The translations under genes and the position numbers were made by a program. A model generated the notes under the pieces. That model made no database searches and was not told where the DNA came from. It saw only the letters and a list, made by a program, of their open reading frames with translations. A DNA stretch of 64,000 nt, taken from NCBI GenBank assembly GCA_017936765.1, contig JAGBEX010000002.1, positions 45,500 through 109,499 on the forward strand. Reading direction: 5' to 3'. This document shows, piece after piece, positions 32,579 to 41,174 of the stretch. Position 1 is the stretch's first letter; every line of letters begins with the position of its first letter. The stretch comes from Clostridia bacterium. GTDB lineage: Bacteria > Bacillota > Clostridia > Christensenellales > Aristaeellaceae.

Positions 32579-34552
32579 TTACCACAGCTTTTCTTTCAGG
32601 CTTTCAGCGCTGGCGAAGGGGCCGGGCAGCACGCCCAGGCCGCGGGTGTTGCCGTAGTAATCCCGGTCGAAGGTGATGGCGGAGCCGTCGTTGTTCTCAA
32701 AGCGCTGCTCCGGCTCAAAGGCGCAGCCCAGGATGTCGCTGTGGATCATCCCGCCCCGGAAGGCGCCAATGATGTCGTACACATTGGTTTTCAGGGTGTA
32801 GTGGCCGTCCTCCTCCACCAGCTCCACATAGGCCTTGTCGGTGTCGTTCTCCAGCTTGCTGGTCTCGTGCTTCCAGGCCTTGGCGCCGTTCAGATACACA
32901 TTGTCCTTGCTCCACACGGGCAGGTGCTTTTCGTGGAATTCGCCCAGCTTGCCCATGTCGGGGCGCTTCACGTCCAGGTCGAACCAGGTGATCCACTCGT
33001 CATAGGTGGGATACTCGTCGAACTGCCAGGTGCCGCAGACGCGCTCCTTCTCCCCAGGATCGCCCCGGCGAATCTCGCCATTGGGATCAAAGCCCTGCAC
33101 GAAGATATTATTGTAGAAGCGATCGTCGCCATGGAGGAAGTGCATGAAGCCCGCCACCTCCGTGCGGTGACGGATGTGATAGGGGGTGTAGCGGGTGCCG
33201 GTGCCGTCGCCCACAAAGGTGAAGGTACCCGCCATCAGGTTATGCACCATGGCCACGCCCTGGGTGGCGAAGCGCAGGGATACCTGGGACAAAAGCACAT
33301 TGTTGTCGATCAGCGTGGGGCCGTGGCTCACCTCTACAAAGATGTCCTGGCTCTCCATACCGCCCTCAGCCCACTCGCAGTAGTCCGGGCGCTGGTTGTG
33401 ATGCAGGAAGTTCTGGCTGATGCGGGTGCCCTGGGCCTGCCAGTCGCACCAGATGCCCATGGTGGAGTGGTGGATGTGGTTGCGGCGCATGGTCACGTCG
33501 ATGGCTGCGTGGAGCTTGATGCCGGAGATCTCCGCGCCGCCCAGCTCCTGCATGTTGTTGATGTGGTGGATGTGGTTATCCTCAATGAGGGAGAACACCG
33601 CGCCCATGCGGCCCACGATGCCGGTCTGCTCGCAATGGTGGATGTGGCAGCGCCGCACGATGTGGCTGCCCACCTTTTCCTTCAGCCAGCCATGATACTG
33701 GCCGCGGCACAGGGCGTCGCGCTCCATCTGGGTGGGGGACTTGAGGTGCTTGGTGGTAAAGTAGTGGTCGTTCTCCGGGTCGTAATACTTGCCCAGGGAG
33801 ATGCCGCAGCACTTGCTGTTGGAGATATCGCAGTCCTCAATGATCCAGCCCTTGGACCAATGGGGACCCACCATGCCGTCCTGGAAGGCAGCGGGCGGCG
33901 CCCAGGTGGTGGCGGCCTTCTCTACCTTGAAGCCGGAGAAGGTGATGTACCCCCGCCCGGTCTCCTCGGGGAAGAAGCAGCGGCGGCGCACATTGATCTC
34001 GATCTTCTCCTGATTGGGGTCCTTATCCTGGAAGTTGGCGTAGAGTACGGTCTCGTTGCCTTCCTGCACGGAGAACCACTTGTAGATGGAATACTCCGGC
34101 TCCCAGGAGGGCTTGTACACCTCACCCGCCAGCAGCTCTTCCATGGTCAGCGCCTCGTACAGGGCGCGGTCGTTCATGTACACGCAGCCGGTGTGGCGCA
34201 CGGTGGGTGCAAAGTACCAGTCGCCGTAAACTTCCACCATATAGGGGTTGAAGCTGCCGAAGATGCCGTTGTCCACCCGCACCGTCCACACATTGCCTTC
34301 ATACCGCTGCCAGCCGGTGATCTCCTCCGCGCCGGTGATCACCGCGCCCAGGGGTTCCACCGAGCGGTACACGATGCGCTTGTCCTCGGTGCCGCCGTTG
34401 CGGGGGCTGACGTTTTCGCGGTAGATGCCGGGGTACACCAGCACCTCATCGCCGGGCTGCGCCAGATAGGCCGCATCGCTGATGCGCCGGAAAGGCCGCG
34501 CCTGAGAGCCATCGCCCTCCCGGGGAGCAGACTGATTGACATAATAAATCAT
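32579..34552 (-). CDS. Glycoside hydrolase family 120 beta-xylosidase
   Basis: 657 residues forming a right-handed parallel beta-helix. The opening YYVNQSAPREGDGSQARPF, GWIIEDCDISNSKCCGISLG, SGIKLHAAIDV, GIWCDWQAQGTR and DIFVEVSHGP are closely like the Thermoanaerobacterium GH120 enzyme XylC. Its nucleophile and acid/base correspond here to Asp370 (WCDWQ) and Glu407 (FVEVS). No signal peptide: it removes xylose from imported xylo-oligosaccharides in the cytoplasm. It is a single-gene unit with its own promoter and terminator, divergent from an amino-acid transporter. Based on remembered family sequence, not a search. Confidence 0.9.
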   Translation of the reverse strand: MIYYVNQSAPREGDGSQARPFRRISDAAYLAQPGDEVLVYPGIYRENVSPRNGGTEDKRIVYRSVEPLGAVITGAEEITGWQRYEGNVWTVRVDNGIFGSFNPYMVEVYGDWYFAPTVRHTGCVYMNDRALYEALTMEELLAGEVYKPSWEPEYSIYKWFSVQEGNETVLYANFQDKDPNQEKIEINVRRRCFFPEETGRGYITFSGFKVEKAATTWAPPAAFQDGMVGPHWSKGWIIEDCDISNSKCCGISLGKYYDPENDHYFTTKHLKSPTQMERDALCRGQYHGWLKEKVGSHIVRRCHIHHCEQTGIVGRMGAVFSLIEDNHIHHINNMQELGGAEISGIKLHAAIDVTMRRNHIHHSTMGIWCDWQAQGTRISQNFLHHNQRPDYCEWAEGGMESQDIFVEVSHGPTLIDNNVLLSQVSLRFATQGVAMVHNLMAGTFTFVGDGTGTRYTPYHIRHRTEVAGFMHFLHGDDRFYNNIFVQGFDPNGEIRRGDPGEKERVCGTWQFDEYPTYDEWITWFDLDVKRPDMGKLGEFHEKHLPVWSKDNVYLNGAKAWKHETSKLENDTDKAYVELVEEDGHYTLKTNVYDIIGAFRGGMIHSDILGCAFEPEQRFENNDGSAITFDRDYYGNTRGLGVLPGPFASAESLKEKLW

Positions 34553-34601
34553 GAGAATACCTCCTTATGGATCTGGTATGGAAACGATCTTATCTGCCTG
34601 C

Positions 34602-34631
34602 ATTATACAGGAAGCGGCTCTCCCCTGTCTA
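34602..34631 (-). promoter_or_regulatory. Promoter of the GH120 gene
   Basis: On the minus strand, TAGACA and TATAAT are 18 bases apart, with the -10 about 50 bases upstream of the GH120 ATG, which has GGAGG in front of it. Confidence 0.65.
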
Positions 34632-34682
34632 TGCAGATATTGCATAAACTTCGGTCAGAAAAAAACTTTTCCAAAAAGGGGC

Positions 34683-34711
34683 TTGACAAGCATAGGGCAT
34701 CGTGTTATGAT
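34683..34711 (+). promoter_or_regulatory. Promoter of the polar amino-acid ABC transporter
   Basis: TTGACA (34683-34688), 17 bases, TATGAT (34706-34711). A leader hairpin TTCACCGC-GCTAAA-GCGGTGAA follows at about 34719-34740, at the very 5' end of the mRNA, before the AAGGAGG of the binding-protein gene. Confidence 0.8.
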
Positions 34712-34779
34712 GCTATCAGTTCACCGCGCTAAAGCGGTGAATCGATGAAGAAGATACTATTTTAAGGAGGTAACCCCCT

Positions 34780-35562
34780 ATGAAAAAGATGCTCGTAATG
34801 CTGCTGGCTCTGGTGATGGCCTTCTCCATGCTGACCGCTTCCGCTGAAACCGCCAGCGACAAGCAGTATGTGATCGACAAGGGTACCCTGGTGGTGGGCA
34901 TCACCGATTTCGCCCCCATGGACTACAAGGATGCTGACGGCAACTGGATCGGCTTCGACGCTGACGTGGCCAAGGCCTTCGCCGCCGAGCTGGGCGTAGC
35001 CATCGAGTTCGTTGAGATCGACTGGGACAACAAGATCCTGGAGCTGGATGCCAAGGCTGTTGACTGCATCTGGAACGGCATGACCCTCACCGATGCCGTG
35101 AAGGCCGCCATGGAGACCTCCAACGCCTATATGAACAATGCCCAGGTGGTGGTGGTTCCCGCCGACAAGGCCGACCAGTATCAGACCATCGAGAGCCTGA
35201 AGGATCTGGTCTTCGCCGTGGAAGCCGGCTCTGCTGGCGAGGCTGAAGTCACCGCCCTGAACCTTGCCACCAACCCCGTGCTGGCCCAGGCCGACGCCCT
35301 GATGGAAGTGGCCGCCGGCACCTCCGACGCCGCCGCCATCGACGCTCTGATGGCCGCTGCCATGATCGGCGAGGGTACCTCCTACGCTAACCTGACCTAC
35401 ACCGTGGGTCTGAACAGCGAAGAGTACGGCGTGGGCTTCCGCAAGGGCAGCGACCTGGCCGCCGAGCTGAACGCCTTCCTGGTGAATATCTACGCCAATG
35501 GCGAGCTGCAGAAGATCGCCGAGACCTACAAGGTGCAGGCCGCGCTGATCGAGCAGAAGTAA
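34780..35562 (+). CDS. Polar amino-acid ABC transporter substrate-binding protein
   Basis: 260 residues. Signal peptide MKKMLVMLLALVMAFSMLTASAE without cysteine, so no lipobox. The mature protein is a type-2 binding fold of the GlnH/HisJ family: GTLVVGITDFAPMDYKDADGNWIGFDADVAKAF is the standard first-lobe pattern and DCIWNGMTLTDA the substrate-contacting loop. The permease and ATPase follow on the same strand. The specific amino acid is unknown. Its codon use is very regular, typical of a highly expressed gene. AAGGAGG precedes the ATG. Confidence 0.93.
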   Translation: MKKMLVMLLALVMAFSMLTASAETASDKQYVIDKGTLVVGITDFAPMDYKDADGNWIGFDADVAKAFAAELGVAIEFVEIDWDNKILELDAKAVDCIWNGMTLTDAVKAAMETSNAYMNNAQVVVVPADKADQYQTIESLKDLVFAVEAGSAGEAEVTALNLATNPVLAQADALMEVAAGTSDAAAIDALMAAAMIGEGTSYANLTYTVGLNSEEYGVGFRKGSDLAAELNAFLVNIYANGELQKIAETYKVQAALIEQK

Positions 35563-35833
35563 CGCTGCGCTTCACAAAAGTGGCAAAGCCACTTTTGTGA
35601 GGTTTGCACTCCGTCACTGTGTCCGGCGCAAGCGCCGTCCACGGCCGTTCCTCCGCGTAAGGAAAGTTTTCGCCAGAGGCGAAAACGCCCCGCCCCGTCG
35701 GCAAAGCCGCCGGATACGATTACAGTCAGAGGCGCTGCGGCGCCTCCGACACCTCCTAAGGTTTCAACAGACTGAAGGGGAAACCGTTTTGCCGCGGTTT
35801 CCCCTTTGCCTCTTATAAGAAAGTTGGTTTGTT
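35563..35833. other. Intergenic region with at least six short hairpins
   Basis: 271 bases with no gene. Palindromes in order: CTTCACAAAAGTGGC-AAA-GCCACTTTTGTGAG, CGGCGC-AA-GCGCCG, TTTTCGCC-AGA-GGCGAAAA, CGGC-AAA-GCCG, GAGGCGC-TGC-GGCGCCTC and GGGGAAACCG-TTTTGC-CGGTTTCCCC followed by TTT. The last lies close before the permease gene and looks like a partial terminator. The spacing suggests differential mRNA stability between binding protein and membrane components. Confidence 0.65.
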
Positions 35834-36532
35834 ATGCAAGAGCTGCTGCAACAGATAGCCGAACAGCTGCCCATCGTGATCCGTTCCCTCAACGAGGGCT
35901 TTGGGCAAACGCTGCGCCTGTTCTTCGTGACCCTGGCGGGCGCGCTGCCCCTGGGCCTGGTGATCTCCTTCGGCTCCATGAGCCGCTTCAAGCCCCTGAA
36001 ATGGCTCACCCGTATGTTTGTGGGCATCATCCGCGGCACCCCGCTGATGATCCAGCTGCTGATTTTCTTCTACTTCCCCGGCCTGGTGCTGAAGCAGAAC
36101 ATCTGGGGCAGCGGCGAGGCGGGGCGCTTTACGGCGGCCGCCATTGCCTTCATCATCAACTACGCCTGCTATTTCTCCGAGATCTACCGCGGCGGCATTC
36201 AGGGCATCCCGGTGGGCCAGGAGGAAGCCGGTCTGGTGCTGGGCATGACCCCCGGACAGATCTTCTTCCGGGTGAAGCTGATGCAGATGATCAAGCGCAT
36301 CGTGCCGCCCATTTCCAACGAGATCATCACCCTGGTGAAGGACACCTCCCTGGCGCGCATCATCTCCCTGCAGGAGATCATCTGGGCGGGTCAGGCCTTC
36401 ATGAAGGGCAGCCAGGGCATTTCCGGTGCCATCTGGCCGCTGTTCTTCACGGGCGTGTACTATCTGGTGTGGAACGGCGTGCTGTCCTTCCTGCTGGGCA
36501 GGCTGGAAAAGAAACTGGATTATTTCCGCTAA
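35834..36532 (+). CDS. Polar amino-acid ABC transporter permease
   Basis: 232 residues with five probable helices and the HisM/GlnP-type loop EEAGLVLGMTPGQIFFRVKLMQMIKRIVPP, including the conserved Gly of the EAA motif. RGTPLMIQLLIFFYFPG and ISLQEIIWAG are further family signatures. A single permease gene suggests a homodimeric channel. The start region has only a weak purine-rich RBS (AAGAAAG). The ATPase gene follows 13 bases later. Confidence 0.93.
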   Translation: MQELLQQIAEQLPIVIRSLNEGFGQTLRLFFVTLAGALPLGLVISFGSMSRFKPLKWLTRMFVGIIRGTPLMIQLLIFFYFPGLVLKQNIWGSGEAGRFTAAAIAFIINYACYFSEIYRGGIQGIPVGQEEAGLVLGMTPGQIFFRVKLMQMIKRIVPPISNEIITLVKDTSLARIISLQEIIWAGQAFMKGSQGISGAIWPLFFTGVYYLVWNGVLSFLLGRLEKKLDYFR

Positions 36533-36545
36533 GGAGGTGGAGCAG

Positions 36546-37337
36546 ATGGCATTCCTTCAAGTTGAAAACATTCGCAAATCCTTTGGCGAAACCGATGTGC
36601 TGAAGGACATCAGCTTCACCATGGAGCAGGGCGAGGTGCTGAGCATGATCGGCTCCTCCGGCAGCGGCAAAACCACGCTGCTGCGCTGCCTGAACTTTCT
36701 GGAAAAGCCCGACGGCGGCCGCATCCTGATGGGGGACGAGGTGCTTTTCGACGCCGCCGATGCCCGCACCCTGCGGGAAAAGGAGATCCGCAAAAAGCGG
36801 CTGCACTTTGGCCTGGTGTTCCAGAACTTCAACCTCTTCCCCCAATACACCGCATTGCAGAACGTGATGCTGGCGCGGGAGCTGCTGGCCAGGGAGCAAA
36901 GCGACTACAAGACCAACAAGCAGCGCATCCGCCAGGAGATCCAGGAGCAGGCCGAGGGGCTGCTGATCCAAATGGGCCTCAAGGACAAGATGCTCAACTA
37001 CCCCCACCAGCTCTCCGGCGGCCAATGCCAGCGCGTGGCCATCGCCCGTGCGCTGAACCTGCACCCGGACATCCTCTGCTTCGACGAACCCACCTCCGCC
37101 CTTGACCCGGAGCTGACCGGCGAGGTGCTGAAGGTGATCCGCGAGCTGGCCGACAAGAACACCACCATGATCATCGTGACCCACGAAATGGGCTTTGCCC
37201 GTGACGTGGCCAGCAAGGTGATCTTCATGGACGACGGCAACATCTGCGAAATGGGTACACCCCAGCAGGTCTTTGAGAACCCCCAGCAAGAGCGCACCAA
37301 GCAGTTCCTGAACAATTATACCAGCAACAATCTGTGA
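36546..37337 (+). CDS. Polar amino-acid ABC transporter ATP-binding protein (GlnQ type)
   Basis: 263 residues. Walker A GSSGSGKTT, Q-loop FGLVFQNFNLFPQYTALQNV, signature LSGGQCQRVAIAR, Walker B ILCFDEPTSALDPE and the switch region THEMGFARDVASKV, all normal for GlnQ-like ATPases. An insertion of about 20 residues after the Q-loop (LAREQSDYKTNKQRIRQEI) is slightly unusual. AAGGAGGTGG precedes the ATG. It energises the importer encoded by the two genes before it. Confidence 0.95.
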   Translation: MAFLQVENIRKSFGETDVLKDISFTMEQGEVLSMIGSSGSGKTTLLRCLNFLEKPDGGRILMGDEVLFDAADARTLREKEIRKKRLHFGLVFQNFNLFPQYTALQNVMLARELLAREQSDYKTNKQRIRQEIQEQAEGLLIQMGLKDKMLNYPHQLSGGQCQRVAIARALNLHPDILCFDEPTSALDPELTGEVLKVIRELADKNTTMIIVTHEMGFARDVASKVIFMDDGNICEMGTPQQVFENPQQERTKQFLNNYTSNNL

Positions 37338-37346
37338 GGTGACCCC

Positions 37347-37517
37347 CTGGAGGACTGGAAGCAAGACAGAATCGGCGCAGCTTTGCGGGGCGAGATTCCC
37401 GCCAACTCCCGGCTGAGCAAGTCCAGCCTGGATCGCAACGCCTTTGCCCGGCTGCCCGCCTGGCAGGACGCCCTGGCCCGCTATATGCAGGAGCTGGCCC
37501 AGCAGGGTAACGACTAA
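37347..37517 (+). CDS. Small protein (56 aa) possibly starting at CTG, end of the amino-acid transporter operon
   Basis: In the same frame as the ATPase, 9 bases after its stop, an open frame reads (M)EDWKQDRIGAALRGEIP and ends ALARYMQELAQQGND. Composition and third-position GC resemble the neighbouring real genes, and GAGGTG lies 7 bases before the CTG. No ATG, GTG or TTG is available in frame at the 5' end, so either CTG initiates or the frame is read by stop-codon read-through. The sequence is amphipathic and charged; no family is recognised. Moderate confidence only. Confidence 0.4.
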   Translation: MEDWKQDRIGAALRGEIPANSRLSKSSLDRNAFARLPAWQDALARYMQELAQQGND

Positions 37518-37530
37518 ACACAAATATTTT

Positions 37531-37566
37531 CGCCCGACTGATGCGCATCAGCCGGGCGATTTTTTA
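37531..37566. terminator. Bidirectional terminator between amino-acid transporter and GH43
   Basis: CGCCCG-CTGATGCGCATCAG-CGGGCG forms a long stem around the palindrome TGATGCGCATCA, followed by T6 on the plus strand and preceded by A/T on the other. The stop codon of the convergent GH43 lies inside its T-run. Confidence 0.85.
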
Positions 37567-39006
37567 TGTGGTTTCCCTGTGGTAAACAAAATCGGCAAAC
37601 ACCGCGCTGCCGCCGCTTTGCTGTGTGGCATAGCAGAACAGGCCAGCCCGCACGCCCATGAAGTGATCCAGCAGGTAGCGCAGCTGGTGCGCTTCGCCCA
37701 GGGGCTGCCACGCGCCATCATGATAGAAAAAGCGCACGGTGTCCGTGTCGAAATCAAAGCAGGCGCGGAGCTGCACCCGGCTGCTTGCCCAGGGGATGCA
37801 AGCCCGCTGCGCCACCTCGTCCTCCCTGGTGGTCACGGCCAGGGCATAGCCATGGGCATGGCGGGTGAGGGCGATCTGCCCGAAGCGACCCTGCAGGGCG
37901 CACAGCCCGGCATAGTCCCCGGGCTGCATGGCCGTGCCATCCACGGTGACCTCCACCGTGCAGCGGGGGCCAAAGGTGCGCTGGGTCAGGGTATTGACGG
38001 ACTGCGTCACCCATTCCACCACCCTGTCGGTGGTGAGGCGCAGGCCATTTTCATCCTGATGGATCAATTCCCCATGGGGTTCGTGGTTCCATTGCCACAC
38101 TTCATTCAGCGGGGCGCGGAGGCTGTCGCTGCACGCGAGCGGCTTGCAGGGGATATCCTCCCGCTCGAAGCTCTCCGGAATACCCTGTACCACGGGGAAA
38201 TCCTTTTCCCAGGCCATGGGTACCAGCACCGGAATGCGCCCCACCGCGCCGTGATCCTGGAAGAGCATCAGGTACCAGTCGCCCTGGGGCGTCTGCACCA
38301 TGCCGCCCTGGGCAGGGCCATCGTTGCGGCCGTGGAAGGGCTGGCAGAGGATTTCCCCGCCCGTGAACTCGCCCTCCAGGGAGTCCGCCACAAAGCAGCC
38401 CTGGGCGCGGAGGCTCCCCTGGGGCCAATGGATGCCAAAGAGGTAGTACCTGCCGTTCAGCTTGTACAGGTGGCTGCCTTCCCAGCCCAGGCCCTCGCAG
38501 TCGTCCCGGAGGATGATGCGATCCAGCCCGCCTTCCTTGGGGGCGGACAGATCCGGCAGCAGCTCGGTGAGGCGAATGTCCCGGTTGCCGTACACGATAT
38601 ACACCCTGCCGTCGTCGTCAAACAGCACGGAGGGATCGTGATAGAAGCCTGCCATGGGGTGGCGAGTCCAGGGACCTTCTGCCTTTTCGGCGGTGAAATA
38701 GTAAGCGGACCGGGTATCATTGCACATGAACACCAGGTGGAACAGCCCGCCATGGTGCCGCAGGCTTCCCGCCCACATCCCCTGACCATAGATGCCCTTG
38801 CCGTCGTCCAGGCGCTGGCCGGGGTGTTCCCCCAGGGTCTCGTAGGCATAGGCGCAATGCTCCCAATGCACAAGATCCCGGGAGCGCAATATCTCGCCCC
38901 CGGGGAAAACGTGCATGGTGGTGGTACACATATAGTAGGTATCCTCCACCCGGATGATATCCAGGTCGGGATAATCTGCAAAAATGATGGGATTTTCCTT
39001 ACGCAT
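37564..39006 (-). CDS. Glycoside hydrolase family 43 with C-terminal concanavalin-like domain
   Basis: 480 residues from the ATG giving MRKENPIIFADYPDLDIIR, which has AGGAGC 4 bases upstream. Catalytic GH43 propeller residues: Asp in YPDLDIIRVEDTYYM, Asp in FYHDPSVLFDDDGRVYIVYG, Glu in WEGSHLYKLNGRYYL. The C-terminal 180 residues (NEVWQWNHEPHGELIHQDENG...) match the beta-sandwich of xylosidase/arabinofuranosidase GH43 proteins. Intracellular. Its start lies within the last 8 bases of the upstream sensor-GGDEF gene, so the two are translationally coupled. Confidence 0.92.
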   Translation of the reverse strand: MRKENPIIFADYPDLDIIRVEDTYYMCTTTMHVFPGGEILRSRDLVHWEHCAYAYETLGEHPGQRLDDGKGIYGQGMWAGSLRHHGGLFHLVFMCNDTRSAYYFTAEKAEGPWTRHPMAGFYHDPSVLFDDDGRVYIVYGNRDIRLTELLPDLSAPKEGGLDRIILRDDCEGLGWEGSHLYKLNGRYYLFGIHWPQGSLRAQGCFVADSLEGEFTGGEILCQPFHGRNDGPAQGGMVQTPQGDWYLMLFQDHGAVGRIPVLVPMAWEKDFPVVQGIPESFEREDIPCKPLACSDSLRAPLNEVWQWNHEPHGELIHQDENGLRLTTDRVVEWVTQSVNTLTQRTFGPRCTVEVTVDGTAMQPGDYAGLCALQGRFGQIALTRHAHGYALAVTTREDEVAQRACIPWASSRVQLRACFDFDTDTVRFFYHDGAWQPLGEAHQLRYLLDHFMGVRAGLFCYATQQSGGSAVFADFVYHRETT

Positions 39007-40942
39007 GGCGGCTCCTTGTGTGGCCAAAGCTTCTGGCGTGGCGTTCCAGCTCCGCATGGCGCTGGCGCTTGACCTGATACATCTGTTCGTCGCTCTCATT
39101 CACGCAGCGATCCAGGCTGATGCCCTCGCTGAGCTGCACCACATAGGTACCCACCGAGGCGCCCACCGCAAAGCGGGCGTTGTGGTTGCGCTCGGCCAGA
39201 TAGGCCTCGAACCGGCCGCTGAAGGCTGCGGCGTCGTCCTCGTCGCAGTCGGGCATAAAGATGAGGTACTCATCACCGCCGATGCGGGCGGGGATGGCAT
39301 TCTCCGGCACGGAGGCGCGGATGGCATCGGCAATGGCACGCAGCGCCTCGTCGCCACCCTGGTGGCCGAAGGTATCGTTGATGGGCTTCAGGTTGTCCAG
39401 GTCCAGGGAGGCAAAGCACACCGTGCGCTTCTCCCGGCACATATCCTCCCAGATGGGATCCAGCTTTTCGTTCACGCCGCGGCGGTTATACAGGCCCGTC
39501 AGCGCATCGGTGATGGAGGAGAGGCGGCGCTCCTCATACAGCGCCTTCAGCTTGAACTGGTCGTCCAGGTTGCGCAGGGCAATGGACACAATGATGTTCC
39601 AATGCAGATAGAACATGGTGGGGGTCTCATCGTCCAGGTACTGCATCACGGTGTAGCCATAGGTGTTGTGGCGCTGGTGCAGCAGGTGGACATAGAAGGC
39701 CTGGGGTTCATCGGCCCGCTCGGCCAGGGAAGGCAGCAGGGTCTCCCGGTTGAAGCAGATCCGGGGCATACCGGCGTCCTGCCTGTCGCGGATGGCGGAG
39801 ATCAGCTCCACCTGGGGGGTGATATGCCCGGCATAGCCCTTCTCGTCCTTGAACAGGCACAGGTAGAAGTCCCGCACGGTGGGGATGTCCTCCAGCTTGC
39901 CGAAGATGGTATGATGCATGGCCTCATAGGAATCGGCGGTGTTCAGCTCAATGGAGAAATAGGTCTGGCTGACCTCGCGGTTGCCCATTTCCCGGTTGAC
40001 CATTTCAATGCGGTGCAGCTCGCTGCTCAGGTGGGCGGCATTGGGGCGGGGCGCGCAGCCGCAGCTTTCGCGGATCTCCAGCGTGCCGGGAATGCCCAGG
40101 TGCTTGTAGCCCACCTCCCACTCGCCGCGATCCTTTTGCTGAATGCGCTCGTGGAGAAGATCCATGGCCAGGGTGATCATTTTGTTGTAGTCCTGACCCA
40201 CGGTGGTCAGGGAGGGAACAGAGCGCTTGGAGGCCTCGATGTCGTCAAAGCCGGTGACCACCGTGTCCTGGGGGACATTGTAGCCATGGTTGTGGATCTC
40301 TTCGATCAGGGCGTGCGCCATATAGTCGTTGGCGCACACCACGGCCTCCGGCCAGTTCTCGCGGTCGCTGTAGAAGTATTCATAGGCTTCCTTGATGCCC
40401 CGGCTCCACATGCTGCCATGGTAGATGCCATTGGGCGGAACCGGCAGGCCGTGCTTTTCCATTTCATCCAGGTAGCAGGCCAGGCGGGCATTGCTGTCGG
40501 GATGCTCCTTGTAACCTGCCAGGAAGCACACCTTGCGGAAGCCATGATCCTCCAGCAGATGCTTCATCAGCGGGCGGATGGCCACATCCTCGTCGGTATA
40601 ATAGCTGTCGTAGTGGCTCAGGCGGTCGCGGACGCACACCACGGGACACTTGGCCCGCTTGTCCAGCATATCAAACAGGGACTCGCGGAAGCCAGGCATA
40701 TCGTAGGCGTCGGGGGTCACCAGCGCACCATCCAGCTTCTCCATGGGGGTAAAGGCGAACATACTCTTCTCCTGCTCGTCGTAGAAGTTAGAGCTTTCGC
40801 GGTAGCCCACGGTGAAAAAGTAGAAAATATCATACCCCAGCTCGCGGGCGCGCTGGCGCGTTACCTTCTGCACGGTGTTCTGAAAGTTCAGATCCGCTTT
40901 GTTCATGAATACACCCAACGTTTTACGTCCGTCAGTGATCAT
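38999..40942 (-). CDS. LacI-type ligand-binding domain fused to a GGDEF domain
   Basis: 647 residues. Residues about 8-300 resemble the sugar-binding periplasmic-type fold of LacI regulators (KTLGVFMNKADLNFQNTV, VCFLAGYKEHPDSNARLACY, DTVVTGFDDIEASKRSVPSLTTVGQDY) but there is no N-terminal HTH. A linker of about 170 residues follows (it may hold a GAF-like fold), then a GGDEF domain: DALTGLYNRRGV, SLDLDNLKPINDTFGHQGGDEAL and RIGGDEYLIF (GGDEY at 555-559, Tyr for Phe). It probably makes cyclic di-GMP, or senses it, in response to a sugar. GGAGG precedes the ATG. It is coupled to GH43. Confidence 0.88.
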   Translation of the reverse strand: MITDGRKTLGVFMNKADLNFQNTVQKVTRQRARELGYDIFYFFTVGYRESSNFYDEQEKSMFAFTPMEKLDGALVTPDAYDMPGFRESLFDMLDKRAKCPVVCVRDRLSHYDSYYTDEDVAIRPLMKHLLEDHGFRKVCFLAGYKEHPDSNARLACYLDEMEKHGLPVPPNGIYHGSMWSRGIKEAYEYFYSDRENWPEAVVCANDYMAHALIEEIHNHGYNVPQDTVVTGFDDIEASKRSVPSLTTVGQDYNKMITLAMDLLHERIQQKDRGEWEVGYKHLGIPGTLEIRESCGCAPRPNAAHLSSELHRIEMVNREMGNREVSQTYFSIELNTADSYEAMHHTIFGKLEDIPTVRDFYLCLFKDEKGYAGHITPQVELISAIRDRQDAGMPRICFNRETLLPSLAERADEPQAFYVHLLHQRHNTYGYTVMQYLDDETPTMFYLHWNIIVSIALRNLDDQFKLKALYEERRLSSITDALTGLYNRRGVNEKLDPIWEDMCREKRTVCFASLDLDNLKPINDTFGHQGGDEALRAIADAIRASVPENAIPARIGGDEYLIFMPDCDEDDAAAFSGRFEAYLAERNHNARFAVGASVGTYVVQLSEGISLDRCVNESDEQMYQVKRQRHAELERHARSFGHTRSRHA

Positions 40943-41108
40943 GCAGCAACCTCCCGTCACCTAAAATTGCCTGCTTACGCACCTCCGCAGACATCCTTAC
41001 ACAAATGTTACTTCCATGCTTGTATATAGTATAACATAGTTTCCCGCGCAACGAAAGGCTTAATTTTTACGTATTTCTGTGCAGATTTTGTCCAGTTGGC
41101 ATCTTTTG

Positions 41109-41137
41109 TTGACGCAAAGGCGGCTTTGTGGTACATT
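41109..41137 (+). promoter_or_regulatory. Promoter of the CotH-family gene
   Basis: TTGACG, 17 bases, TACATT; the -10 lies 37 bases before the ATG at 41175, with AAGGAG between them. Confidence 0.6.
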
Positions 41138-41174
41138 CATCCCATAAGCCTTTGCACGAAGGAGATCGATCGTT

